Made by a program: the position numbers and the translations under genes
The notes under the pieces: model-generated
Databases searched by the model: none
The model's input: only the letters and a program-made list of their open reading frames with translations
Told to the model about the DNA's origin: nothing
Source of the DNA: Paraburkholderia elongata
Lineage (GTDB): Bacteria; Pseudomonadota; Gammaproteobacteria; Burkholderiales; Burkholderiaceae
Assembly (NCBI RefSeq): GCF_013177735.1
Contig: NZ_WOEZ01000027.1
Span: 1-64,000 of the forward strand
Direction of reading: 5' to 3'
DNA: 64,000 nucleotides
Part shown: piece after piece, positions 1 through 8,967 of the stretch
Layout of the letters: the number at the start of each line of letters is the position of its first letter
Position numbering within the stretch: the first letter of the stretch is position 1

Positions 1-548
1 ATCAGGTGGCGAAGGCGGGTATTGCGCGTACGTTCCAGAACATCCGTTTGTTCGGCGGCATGACCGCGTTGGAAAACGTGATGGTGGGGCGCCACGTGCG
101 CACGAAGCACGGCCTGATCGGCGCGGTATTCCAGACGCCGGCCGAGCGCAAGGAAGAGCGCGAGATCAAGGAACGCGCAGTCGAACTGCTGGAATACGTC
201 GGCATTGCGCAGTACGCGGACTACACGTCGCGCAATCTGTCGTACGGTCACCAGCGCCGCCTGGAAATCGCCCGCGCGCTGGCAACGGATCCGAAGCTGC
301 TCGCACTGGATGAACCGGCTGCCGGCATGAACGCAACGGAAAAGGTCGAACTGACCAAGCTGCTCGACAAGATCCGCAGCGACGGCAAGACGATTCTCCT
401 GATCGAGCACGACGTGAAACTGGTGATGGGTCTGTGCAACCAGATGACGGTGCTCGACTACGGCAAGGTGATTGCGCAAGGTCTGCCTTCAGACGTGCAG
501 AAGGATCCGAAGGTGATCGAAGCTTATCTGGGTGCGGGGGTCCACTAA
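1..548 (+). CDS. livG: Branched-chain amino acid ABC transporter ATPase LivG (5' end outside window)
   Basis: This is the C-terminal part of a cytoplasmic ABC ATPase that powers high-affinity leucine/isoleucine/valine uptake. The reading frame is open to the left edge, so the Walker A region is missing from view. Visible motifs are the Q-loop region (ARTFQNIRLF), the signature LSYGHQRRLEIARAL, Walker B KLLALDEPAAGMN and the switch histidine in LIEHDVKLVM. The AAGMN after Walker B is typical of LivG rather than LivF. The stop codon overlaps the start of livF by one base, so the two are translationally coupled. The membrane and binding-protein genes presumably lie upstream outside the window. 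Confidence 0.95.
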   Translation, partial: QVAKAGIARTFQNIRLFGGMTALENVMVGRHVRTKHGLIGAVFQTPAERKEEREIKERAVELLEYVGIAQYADYTSRNLSYGHQRRLEIARALATDPKLLALDEPAAGMNATEKVELTKLLDKIRSDGKTILLIEHDVKLVMGLCNQMTVLDYGKVIAQGLPSDVQKDPKVIEAYLGAGVH

Positions 549-1264
549 TGGCTACGGCAATGTTGAAAATCAAGGGCCTGCAGGTTAATTACGGCGGCAT
601 CCAGGCAGTCAAGGGCATCGACCTCGAAGTCGCGCAGGGCGAACTGGTGACGCTGATCGGCGCGAACGGCGCGGGCAAGACCACGACGATGAAGGCGATC
701 ACGGGTCTGAAGCCGTACTCGGCAGGCGACATCGAGTACATGGGCCAGTCGATCAACGGCATCCCGGCGCACGAACTTCTCAAGCGCGGTCTGGCTATGG
801 TGCCGGAAGGCCGCGGTATTTTCGCGCGCATGTCGATCGTCGAAAACATGCAGATGGGCGCTTATCTGCGTAACGACACGGACGGCATCAAGGCGGACGT
901 CGATCGCATGTTCGGCTTCTTCCCGCGCCTGAAGGAACGCGCGACGCAGTACGCGGGCACGTTGTCCGGCGGCGAGCAGCAGATGCTGGCAATGGCGCGC
1001 GCGATCATCAGCAAGCCGAAGCTGTTGTTGCTGGATGAGCCGTCGATGGGTCTGTCGCCGATCATGGTCGAGAAGATCTTCGAAGTGGTGCGGTCGATCT
1101 CAGCGGAAGGCATGACTGTGCTGCTGGTCGAGCAGAATGCGCGTCTCGCCTTGCAGGCGGCGAATCGCGGCTACGTGATGGACTCGGGTCTGGTCACGAT
1201 GTCCGGTGACGCGAAGCAGATGCTCGATGATCCGAAGGTTCGGGCGGCTTATCTGGGCGAGTGA
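548..1264 (+). CDS. livF: Branched-chain amino acid ABC transporter ATPase LivF
   Basis: The second ATPase of the LivFGHMJ/K-type importer, 238 residues, the normal family length. Walker A is GANGAGKTT at residues 38-46, the ABC signature LSGGEQQMLAMARAI follows near residue 142, and Walker B is LLLLDEPSMGLSP. The start is the ATG at 548 because it overlaps the livG stop (TAATG); an in-frame extension further upstream would run through livG and is not credible. It should heterodimerise with LivG at the inner face of the cytoplasmic membrane. No strong terminator is visible after it before the transposase remnant. Confidence 0.95.
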   Translation: MATAMLKIKGLQVNYGGIQAVKGIDLEVAQGELVTLIGANGAGKTTTMKAITGLKPYSAGDIEYMGQSINGIPAHELLKRGLAMVPEGRGIFARMSIVENMQMGAYLRNDTDGIKADVDRMFGFFPRLKERATQYAGTLSGGEQQMLAMARAIISKPKLLLLDEPSMGLSPIMVEKIFEVVRSISAEGMTVLLVEQNARLALQAANRGYVMDSGLVTMSGDAKQMLDDPKVRAAYLGE

Positions 1265-1360
1265 ATCCAGGGTGGGCGGTAGGAAACGAGGGTTCCGTCA
1301 CGATAAGGCAGTCGGCTATGATGGCTTTGTCAGGTTGCGGAGTTGGTCGCGTAAGACTGC

Positions 1361-1636
1361 ATGATGAAGAAACCGAAAACGCTCCATCAAGGCCAGCGTT
1401 TTCCAGCCGGCGTCGTTGGTTGCGTGATGCGCTGGTACTCCCGCTTCCAGTTGAGCTTGCGTGACATCGAGGAGTTGCTTTTTGAGCGCGGCATAATCGT
1501 GACGTATGAGTTGATCCATTGCTGGTGCAATAAGTTCGGCGGCGGCTTCGCTCACTGGGTGAAAGCGGCGCGCCGCAAGCCGAGTGGTACTTGGCATCTT
1601 GACGAGATGTACGTCACACTGCGCGGCGAACGCTTC
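1361..1636 (+). pseudogene. Truncated IS6-family transposase remnant
   Basis: The first 92 codons read as the N-terminus of an IS6/IS26-type DDE transposase: RWYSRFQLSLRDIEELLFER, the helix-turn-helix stretch ending in WCNKFG, and WHLDEMYVTLRGE with the first catalytic Asp. After RGERF the sequence stops resembling the family; the second Asp and the Glu of the DDE triad are absent, and the frame runs into the 3' end of the LysR gene. A GGCTTTGTC-like string near 1323 may be the remains of the left inverted repeat, but no right end is visible. It cannot be active. It marks the junction between the liv genes and the accessory locus to the right. Confidence 0.75.
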
Positions 1637-1707
1637 GTCGCGTCGCGCGAATTCTGTGAACTCGCCCAAAATCCATCGACGGATTTTTTGAACAACGGGA
1701 TCACCTG

Positions 1708-2634
1708 TCATCGCCTTGTCTCAAACTCATCAACTTGACAACGCGCCGAGAACCACTCTTGGGCTTCTGAAATGAAACCACGAGCTGCACGGGAGAGTGG
1801 TCGCCTGGCGTCGTAGGCAACCAGCACTTGCTGTAGTGGCAAACGATCGGTGATCGGCCTATGAACCAGCGGTTTTCCATCGTACGCGTAATCACCGAAC
1901 GGACTTGTGTAGGCGATCGCCACGCCGAAACCGTTCGCCACCATGCTTCGCTGCATCTCGAAAGAACGCATTTTCCCTAATACAGACGGAGACAGGTCGT
2001 GGAGTTGGAACAAGCTCAAAATGTATTTCCAGCTGTCTTCCTGGTCGCTCAACACCAGCGAGTAGCGCGCCAGTTCAGCAAGGCTGACGGATTTGCCGCG
2101 AGTCAGCGGATGATCGGCCGGCAATAACGCGTATGGCTCCAACGTACGGAGTACCTCGACCTCGACGTCGGGCGGAAGGGCGATGTTATAGGTCAGCGCA
2201 ATGTCGATTGCGCCTTCGACCAGCCTTCGACCGAGTGCATGAAACGATTCTTCACGCACAGTCGCACGGATGTGCGGATGGCGTTCCTTCAGGCGGTGCA
2301 GTAGGGCGGGCGCGCAATACGGAGCAAGGTCTTCGAAGCAGCCGACGTTCACCTCGCCGACAAGCGCGTCCTCGTCAAAGGCAAGGCCCTCAAGCTCTTC
2401 CATTTCGGCGACGATTCGCGCGGCCCGGGTCAACACGGCGCGACCGAACGGAGTCAGGCTGACACCAGCGCCGCGTTGCCGCACGAACAGCGGCTGACCC
2501 ATCACGTCTTCGATCTGGGTTATCGCGACTGAGATAGACGGCTGCGAGACATTCAGTTCGTTGCCCGCCAATGTCAGGTTTTCGTGACGACCGGCGGCAA
2601 GCGCGTATCGCATCTGACGCAGGGTCAGTCTCAT
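1708..2634 (-). CDS. LysR-family transcriptional regulator
   Basis: 308 residues with the standard LysR layout: an N-terminal winged helix-turn-helix (ENLTLAGNELNVSQPSISVAI, residues about 18-38; LFVRQRGAGVSLTPFG) and a C-terminal periplasmic-binding-like effector domain. It is transcribed away from the dioxygenase gene at 2727 across a short AT-rich gap that contains an ATTATT-N9-AATAAT palindrome, the usual place for autoregulation plus control of the divergent operon. By position it probably controls the dioxygenase, ammonia-lyase-like and ABC transporter genes; the effector is unknown. Its 3' end abuts the broken transposase. Confidence 0.9.
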   Translation of the reverse strand: MRLTLRQMRYALAAGRHENLTLAGNELNVSQPSISVAITQIEDVMGQPLFVRQRGAGVSLTPFGRAVLTRAARIVAEMEELEGLAFDEDALVGEVNVGCFEDLAPYCAPALLHRLKERHPHIRATVREESFHALGRRLVEGAIDIALTYNIALPPDVEVEVLRTLEPYALLPADHPLTRGKSVSLAELARYSLVLSDQEDSWKYILSLFQLHDLSPSVLGKMRSFEMQRSMVANGFGVAIAYTSPFGDYAYDGKPLVHRPITDRLPLQQVLVAYDARRPLSRAARGFISEAQEWFSARCQVDEFETRR

Positions 2635-2664
2635 AAGATTTTCCTATTTGAAAAATACGATCTT

Positions 2665-2685
2665 ATTATTTTACACGCGAATAAT
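2665..2685. promoter_or_regulatory. Candidate LysR operator in divergent gap
   Basis: An inverted repeat ATTATT-N9-AATAAT sits between the LysR start (2634) and the dioxygenase start (2727). It contains the T-N11-A arrangement (T2669, A2681) typical of LysR boxes. It is AT-rich against a GC-rich background. Binding is inferred from position and symmetry only. Confidence 0.45.
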
Positions 2686-2726
2686 CGCTACTGATGATCA
2701 GTCATGCCAACACGGAGACACCTCAC

Positions 2727-3560
2727 ATGACTACCTCAACCTCTAATTTCTCTATCACTGAAGATCAGGTTTCGGCGTTCGCACGCGACGGTGCAATCTG
2801 CTTGCGAGGCATCTTTGCCGATTGGGTACCAACGCTTGCAGCAGGTATCGAACGCAATATGAAGGAGCCCGGCATCTACGGATCTGACATTGCTAGCGGC
2901 AAGCCGGGCAAGTTCTTTGACGACTACTGCAACTGGCAGCGCATACCCGAATTTCGGGATGCCGTTATGAACTCGCCGGCAGCGGCGGTCGCCGCAAAAG
3001 TAATGGGTTCGAAGACCGCGCAGTTCTTCCACGACCATGTCCTGGTCAAGGAAGCGGGCACGCAAAAGGCGACGCCCTGGCATCAGGACATTCCTTACTA
3101 TTTTTTAAGCGGCGAACAATCGGTTAGCTTCTGGATACCGGTCGACCCGGTCAAGGAAGCGACCCTCCGCCTGGTCGCGGGCTCGCATCGCTGGAGCAAA
3201 ATGATTCGCCCGGTCCATTGGGTTGATGACAGCAGCTTCTACGGCGGGGAAGACAAATACCGGGACGTACCTGATCCCGACAACGAGGAAGGAACGCGTG
3301 TCCTAGAGTGGGAAATGGAGCCAGGCGACGCTGTGCTGTTCAATTTTCGCACCGCTCATGGCGCGCGCGGAAACACGACGACGGCTCGCAGACGCGTGAT
3401 TTCTCTGCGCTGGATCGGGGATGACGCCCGCTATGCGAGCCGACCAGGTAAAACCTCGCCGCCGTTTCCCGGGCACGGCATGGCCGACGGCGACCGACTG
3501 CGAGAAGACTGGTTTCCCGTTGTCTGGACCGGCGGTACAGACGCTGGCGCTGCCTCGTAA
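2727..3560 (+). CDS. Phytanoyl-CoA dioxygenase (PhyH) family Fe(II)/2-oxoglutarate oxygenase
   Basis: 277 residues. The 2-oxoglutarate oxygenase facial triad is visible: H119 and D121 in PWHQDIPYY, and the distal H211 in FNFRTAHGARGN, with the 2-oxoglutarate-binding Arg in TARRRVISLRW about ten residues later. The ATG at 2727 is chosen over one 33 bases upstream because GGAGA sits 8 bases before it. Family members hydroxylate acyl-CoAs, amino acids such as ectoine, or phosphonates, so the substrate cannot be read from sequence. Divergent from the LysR gene and followed by an ammonia-lyase homologue and an ABC importer, it is probably the first oxidative step on an imported small nitrogenous compound. 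Confidence 0.85.
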   Translation: MTTSTSNFSITEDQVSAFARDGAICLRGIFADWVPTLAAGIERNMKEPGIYGSDIASGKPGKFFDDYCNWQRIPEFRDAVMNSPAAAVAAKVMGSKTAQFFHDHVLVKEAGTQKATPWHQDIPYYFLSGEQSVSFWIPVDPVKEATLRLVAGSHRWSKMIRPVHWVDDSSFYGGEDKYRDVPDPDNEEGTRVLEWEMEPGDAVLFNFRTAHGARGNTTTARRRVISLRWIGDDARYASRPGKTSPPFPGHGMADGDRLREDWFPVVWTGGTDAGAAS

Positions 3561-3669
3561 ATCGCTTGTTCAGGCAGTTTTCTTGGGTTGCCGGGCTTTG
3601 AAGTCGTAATTGCGCAACCGTGCCGGCACGGTCGAACATGCCTCGTCCGCCTCCATCTATGGGTCACTG

Positions 3670-5215
3670 ATGCGAACTATAACTTTGGAAAACTCGCTTA
3701 CGTGGAGCGAGATAGCGGAAATCGCGGATGGTGCGCGTTTGAAACTGTCGGAGTCGGCCCGTGCCCGCGTGATCGCTGCGCGAAAGATCGTTGACGCGGT
3801 TGTCGCTCGTGATATCCGAAGCTACGGATTAAACACTGGCGTTGGCGCATTCCAGAATGTGCGGATTGACCGCGACAAGCAGCGTCAGATGTCGCGCAAT
3901 GTCGTCATGAGTCATTCAGCCGCTGTTGGCGCGCCGCTTGGCATCGCGGAAACACGCGCAATTATCGCGGCGCAGGTCAACAACTTTGCCCACGGATATT
4001 CGGGTGTGCGCATTGAGGTGGTCGATCATCTCCTTTTGCTGCTAAACGAGGGCTGTACGCCGGTCGTCCCCTCGAAGGGATCCGTCGGCTATCTCGTTCA
4101 TATGGCCCATATCAGTGCGGTGCTGATCGGCGAAGGTTTCGCCCGGATCGGCGATGAGGTGTTGCCTGCGTCTGAGGCATTCACCCGTCTCGGTAGGACG
4201 CCCCTCGTTCTTGATGCCAAGGAGGGCCTGAGTCTCGTCAACGGTTCGCCGTGTGCGACTGGACTGGCTTCTTTGGCGCTGGCCCGTGGCGAACACCTGC
4301 TCGACTGGGCGGATGCGATTGCGGCCCTCTCCTTTGAGGCATTGTCCGGCCAACTCGCTAACTATGCCGAGGAATCGAAGGAACTCCACCGATCGCCGGG
4401 CCTGAATGACACGGCTGCCGTCCTGCGCGCGTACCTTGGAGACAGCAAACGGTTGCTCAATGCGGGTGGTAGTCGGACGCAGGATGCGCTATCGGTGCGA
4501 GCGATTCCGCACGTGCACGGTGCCGCACGAGACGCGTTTACATACGTCAAGCGTCGTGCAGCGGGAGCTTGATTCCGTGACCGATAACCCCGTGGTTTTT
4601 GGCACATCCGGAACTCCGATTGTCAGGATGGAGGCCAACGCAGTCGCCGCGGGGGTGGGTATTGCGATGGACACACTCGCCATTGCCATTGCGGAAGTCG
4701 CGGCGCTTGCGGAACGGAGACTCGATCGGATGGTGAATCCGCTTGTCAGTGGCCTACCGGCTTTCCTCGTTGCGGAGGAAGGGGTGCGTTCCGGGCTGAT
4801 GATCGCTCAATATACGGCAAGCGCGCTGGTCAGCGAGAACCGGCGTCTGGCAGCCCCCGCAAGTCCCGATAACGGGATTAGTTCGGCGTTGCAGGAAGAT
4901 CATCTCGCCCATGCTACCCCGGCCAGCTTGAAAGCGTTGAGCATTGTCGAGAACTTCGCTTATATCCTCAGCATAGAACTCGTTTGTGCGACACAGGCGG
5001 CAGAATTTTTCGACCGAAACGAACTCGCGTCCGCAACGCACGCCTTGTTCCGCCGGGTTCGCTCTCTGGTGGAAAGTTACGATGACGACCGCCCACTCGC
5101 GCTCGACCTGGAACGTATCAAAACGCTGCTATTGGAGGAGTACCCGGACCGACAACGTGATGATCGGCGAGTCGCTCGCGTGAGTGCATCAGCGTCAGGT
5201 GTTTTCGCTAACTAG
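3670..5215 (+). pseudogene. Histidine/aromatic ammonia-lyase homologue, frameshifted and lacking the MIO triad
   Basis: The product matches the HAL/PAL superfamily end to end (SYGLNTGVGAF, LSLVNGSPCATGL, RELDSVTDNPVVF), but the gene is in two frames. Codons run in one frame to about 4549 (ARDAFTYV) and continue in the next (SVVQRELDS). Removing a single A near 4549-4550 restores one open reading frame to the stop at 5215. The Ala-Ser-Gly that cyclises to the MIO cofactor is absent: where HAL has GSVGASGDLAPLAHM this protein has GSVGYLVHMAHI, three residues shorter. So even the repaired protein would not use classical MIO chemistry. The ATG at 3670 gives the natural HAL N-terminus; the ATG at 3610 is in frame but adds unrelated residues. 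Confidence 0.8.
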
Positions 5216-5318
5216 TCTTTGGATTGACCGGACATATTGATCAACCCATGCTGGCGATTTCATCTGTCTGGATAGATCGCCTGGTTTTCCTCCCTAATCA
5301 ACGCTTCGGACTCTAACC

Positions 5319-6986
5319 ATGAAAAAGCTTCATGTGAACCAGCAAAGGCTCGACGTCATCCGACGCGGCCTGACGTCGCAGCAAAACCATGTCATTGATG
5401 AATTCGCCGCCTCCCACATCAGTCGACGAGACTTCTTGCGTTTTGGCAGCGTGTTCGGTGTGGGTATCCCGGCCATTAGTGCAGCGCTCGGTGCATTCGG
5501 ACTCACGGAGTCCCCGAAGGCACTAGCAGCCGGTAAACCCGGTGGGACGATCCGGATCGCACTCACAACGCCGGCGGCGGCAATCGATCCGGTCCTCTCG
5601 GCCGATGGCTCGTCCGCGACGCTGCTGCAGCAAACGGGCGAATATCTGATCAACGACAATCCTCAATTGGTCCTTGAGCCCGCACTCGCCGAAAGCTGGT
5701 CGCCGAACACCGATGGCAGCGCATGGACGTTCAAGATTCGCCGAGGCGTCAAGTTTCATGATGGTAGTTCGATGACCGCGGACGACATCGTTGCGACCTT
5801 CGACCGGCTGACCGACCCAAAAAATTCGTCAAACGCACTTACGGCGTTCGCGGGAACGCTATCGAAAGGCAATACCAGGAAGGTCGACGACTACACGGTG
5901 GTTTTCCATCTCGACGGACCGAACGGAAACTTCCCGTATTACGTCTCGTCGGACAACTACAACGCGATCATTTTGCCGCGAAGCTATTCGGGCAACTACG
6001 AGAAGACGTTCGTTGGTACGGGTCCGTTCAAGCTGGAAAAATTCACGCCAAAAGTCAGTGCATCGTTCGTTCGCAATCCAGATTACTGGGGCAAGAAGGC
6101 GCTCGTAGACCGGACCACGTTCAGCTTCTATGCCGACTTCCAGTCGCAGATGCTCGCCATGCAGGGGCGGCAGGTGGACATTGTGGCTCAGGTACCGGTC
6201 CAAGGCGGCCAGGCGCTGATCCACAATCCCGCCGTGCGTCTGATCACCGTCAAGTCGAGTTGGAACAATCAGGTGCATATGCGCTGTGACGCCGGCCCGT
6301 TCAAAGATAAACGAGTGCGTCAGGCATTGGCCTTGAGTCTGAATCGGGAGGGCATCATCAAGGGGTTGTTGGGCGGCATGGCTGACATCGGCAACGACCA
6401 CCCGTTTGCACCGATCTTTCCGTCGAGCGATCACAGTGTTGCCCAGCGTAAGCAGGATCTTGCGAAGGCCAGGCAGTTGATGGCAGAAGCTGGCCTCGCA
6501 AACGGTTTTTCGACAACGCTAACCACCGAGCAATACATCGAGATACCTGCCTATGCCCAGGTCATTCAGGACTCTGCCCGACAGATCGGCATCGCGATCA
6601 ATTTGAAGGTGGAAAGCCAGGATAGCTATTACGGAAAGGCTGTTTTCGGGCAATCCGACTGGCTTGATTCGCCACTGGGCATCACCGACTATTCGCATCG
6701 AGGCGTTCCTAATCTGCTTGTGTCCGAATTGACCTCTACAGGGGGCTGGAACGCGGCCCACTTCAAGAGCCCCGAGTACGATCAACTTGTCGCGCAGTAC
6801 ATCGCAACACTTGACCTTGGCGCCCAGCGCGCAGTGGCCGGAAAGATCGAACGACTGTTGCAGGATGAGACACCCGTCATATACGGCTATTTCTCAAATT
6901 TCATTACTGCGACGACTCCGAACCTTAGCGGGGTGGTCCCGACGGCCAACAACCAGTTGTTCCTGAACGGTGCGTCATTCTCCTGA
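5319..6986 (+). CDS. Peptide/opine ABC transporter substrate-binding protein (SBP family 5)
   Basis: 555 residues. A long N-terminal region carries a twin-arginine motif, SRRDFLRFG at residues 35-43, followed by a hydrophobic stretch and an ALAAG cleavage region near residue 70. The protein is therefore probably exported folded by Tat. The mature part has the DppA/OppA hallmarks: GGTIRIAL, ALAESWSPNTDGSAWTFKIRRGVKFHDG and DIVATFDRL. It delivers ligand to the two permeases directly downstream. Family members bind di-/oligopeptides, opines, nickel or glutathione; the neighbouring lyase-like and dioxygenase genes hint at an amino-acid-derived ligand, which is inference. Confidence 0.9.
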   Translation: MKKLHVNQQRLDVIRRGLTSQQNHVIDEFAASHISRRDFLRFGSVFGVGIPAISAALGAFGLTESPKALAAGKPGGTIRIALTTPAAAIDPVLSADGSSATLLQQTGEYLINDNPQLVLEPALAESWSPNTDGSAWTFKIRRGVKFHDGSSMTADDIVATFDRLTDPKNSSNALTAFAGTLSKGNTRKVDDYTVVFHLDGPNGNFPYYVSSDNYNAIILPRSYSGNYEKTFVGTGPFKLEKFTPKVSASFVRNPDYWGKKALVDRTTFSFYADFQSQMLAMQGRQVDIVAQVPVQGGQALIHNPAVRLITVKSSWNNQVHMRCDAGPFKDKRVRQALALSLNREGIIKGLLGGMADIGNDHPFAPIFPSSDHSVAQRKQDLAKARQLMAEAGLANGFSTTLTTEQYIEIPAYAQVIQDSARQIGIAINLKVESQDSYYGKAVFGQSDWLDSPLGITDYSHRGVPNLLVSELTSTGGWNAAHFKSPEYDQLVAQYIATLDLGAQRAVAGKIERLLQDETPVIYGYFSNFITATTPNLSGVVPTANNQLFLNGASFS

Positions 6987-7021
6987 GAGGGGGCGGCGAC
7001 ACACCCAAAAGAGGGAATGCA

Positions 7022-7984
7022 ATGCGCAACATGCTTCAAGTTCTAGTCTGGCGGCTGTTCCTCGCGCTCGTCACACTCTGGCTGCTAAGCCTGATCGTGT
7101 TCGCCGGCGCTCAGGTTTTGCCGGGGGACGTCGGCCGCACCATGCTCGGCCCACTCGCTGACGCGCAAGCGGTGGCCGTACTTAATCATCAACTCGGTGT
7201 TGATCGCCCGCTCGTCGTGCAATACGTATCCTGGATCGGCAAACTGCTTCAAGGCGATCTCGGGCAATCGTACTCGTACGGCGCGCCGGTGAGCAATTTT
7301 CTCGGCGATGCTTTAGTGAACTCACTCAAGCTTGCAGCGGTGGCGCTCGTCATTGTCGTACCGCTTGGCATTGCCGGTGGTGTGTGGGCCGCACTGCGGG
7401 TCGGGCGAGTGGTCGATCGTCTCATTTCGATCGGTGGTTTGACAGCATCGGTCATTCCTGAGTTTGTCTCGTCAATCTGCCTGATCCTGGTGTTGGGTGT
7501 CTGGCTGAATCTGCTACCGGTCTCGGCCGTCTGGCCACCGGACGCAGGCGTATTGACGCAGATTCATTACCTTCTACTTCCTGCCATGCCGTTTGTGTTT
7601 TCGTTGTTCGGGTACCTCGCAAGAATGGCCAGAGCAGGAATGGTCGAAGTACTCGACTCGGATTATGTCCGCACTGCCGTGCTGATGGGGCTCCCATTCA
7701 GAACCGTCATCTGGCGTCACGCGCTGCGCAATGCGCTGTTGCCGAGCATCAGCGTCGTCGCAACGCAGGTTGGCTACCTGATTGGAGGCTTAATCATCGT
7801 CGAAACCATCTTTCACTATAACGGGATCGGCGGGCTGATCTATACCGCGGCGCGTGCCAAGGACTTTCCAATGCTCGAAGCGGGTGTACTTTGCATTGGC
7901 CTGATCTACACGATATCGATGCTGCTCGCCGACATTCTGTACGTGGCCCTCAATCCTCGGATTCGCTCGGGAGCTCGCTCATGA
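7022..7984 (+). CDS. ABC transporter permease, DppB type
   Basis: 320 residues with about six membrane segments; the first, near residues 9-31, is followed by the family sequence VLPGDVGRTMLG, and the periplasmic loop contains VQYVSWIGKLLQGDLGQSYS. The cytoplasmic EAA loop is visible as RMARAGMVEVLDSDYVRTA. It lies 35 bp after the binding protein and its stop overlaps the start of the next permease (ATGA at 7981). It forms the inner-membrane channel with the DppC-type partner. Confidence 0.93.
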   Translation: MRNMLQVLVWRLFLALVTLWLLSLIVFAGAQVLPGDVGRTMLGPLADAQAVAVLNHQLGVDRPLVVQYVSWIGKLLQGDLGQSYSYGAPVSNFLGDALVNSLKLAAVALVIVVPLGIAGGVWAALRVGRVVDRLISIGGLTASVIPEFVSSICLILVLGVWLNLLPVSAVWPPDAGVLTQIHYLLLPAMPFVFSLFGYLARMARAGMVEVLDSDYVRTAVLMGLPFRTVIWRHALRNALLPSISVVATQVGYLIGGLIIVETIFHYNGIGGLIYTAARAKDFPMLEAGVLCIGLIYTISMLLADILYVALNPRIRSGARS

Positions 7985-8967
7985 CCCAAATTACGCAAGC
8001 AACAGCGCTCCTGTCGACCCGGCGCAACAGCTTGAGCCGGCGACCCAGAAGCTTCGTGTTGCTACGCTCACCGACTCTTATCGTGGGGGCGCTAATCCTT
8101 GCCTTTTGGGTCTGCTGCGCGACGTTCGGCAGTCACCTGACGCCCTATGATCCGTTAGCCACCGATATGCTGAATGTGCTTTCTCCGATCTCGCCGCAAC
8201 ACTGGTTCGGCACCGACCAACTTGGGCGCGATGTGTTTTCGCGTGTCATTGTCGGTGCTCGCGACGTCCTGATCGTCGCTCCACTTGCGACGCTCCTGGG
8301 CGTCATGCTCGGGACGGTCGGTGGACTAACGACAGCCTATTTCGGCGGGATCGTCGAGGTCATGATGAGCCGTGTTATCGAAGCTCTCCTGGCACTGCCT
8401 GTCGTTGTGGTTGCCCTGCTGGCACTCGTTGCCATCGGACCGTCAAATGTCACTGTTGTGATTGTGATCGGTGTCGTATTCGCGCCCAGCATTGCGCGCA
8501 CTGTCCACGCCGCAGTTCTCTCGGAGCGCTCGCTCGAATACGTCAGCGCAGCCCAGATGCGTGGCGAGAACTCGCTCTACATCATGTTCATCGAGATACT
8601 GCCGAACGTCAGCGCCCCGATCATTGTCGAAGCGGCGGTGAGACTTGGCTATGCGATTTTTACCGTTGCGTCACTCAGTTTCCTCGGCTTCGGAATCCAG
8701 CCGCCGTCCCCTGACTGGGGGCTCGCGGTATCGGAGAGTTATGGTCTGCTGGCCGGCGGGTATTGGTGGACAGTCGTATTTGACGGGCTTGCGACCGCCT
8801 CGCTGGTTGTCGGCGTCAACCTGATGGCGGATGGTGTCGAGGGAGCTTTATCGTCACGATTGCTAAAACGACAACCGACAATACCGAGGTACTCCGCATC
8901 GAGAACCTGCATGTGGACTATGTCGTACGCGGACGCCGGCTGGCGGTACTGCGTGGACTCGACCTGA
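7981..8967 (+). CDS. ABC transporter permease, DppC type, with probable stop-codon loss
   Basis: Starts with the ATG overlapping the previous stop. DppC features are the HWFGTDQLGRDVFSRVIVGA block and the EAA loop SLEYVSAAQMRGENSLYIMF, ending normally in VVGVNLMADGVEGAL near 8850. The frame then continues about 36 residues, through sequence that in another frame encodes the start of the ATPase. Codon 8857-8859 is CGA; a T at 8857 would give TGA here and at the same time ATG at 8856 for the ATPase, recreating the usual ATGA overlap. The annotated end at 8967 is therefore probably a read-through tail and the ancestral end 8859. Confidence 0.85.
   Translation: MTQITQATALLSTRRNSLSRRPRSFVLLRSPTLIVGALILAFWVCCATFGSHLTPYDPLATDMLNVLSPISPQHWFGTDQLGRDVFSRVIVGARDVLIVAPLATLLGVMLGTVGGLTTAYFGGIVEVMMSRVIEALLALPVVVVALLALVAIGPSNVTVVIVIGVVFAPSIARTVHAAVLSERSLEYVSAAQMRGENSLYIMFIEILPNVSAPIIVEAAVRLGYAIFTVASLSFLGFGIQPPSPDWGLAVSESYGLLAGGYWWTVVFDGLATASLVVGVNLMADGVEGALSSRLLKRQPTIPRYSASRTCMWTMSYADAGWRYCVDST

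Noticed and set aside
1265..1700. A complete insertion sequence at the left
   Set aside because: Only the first third of the transposase is present, with no right inverted repeat and no target duplication visible.
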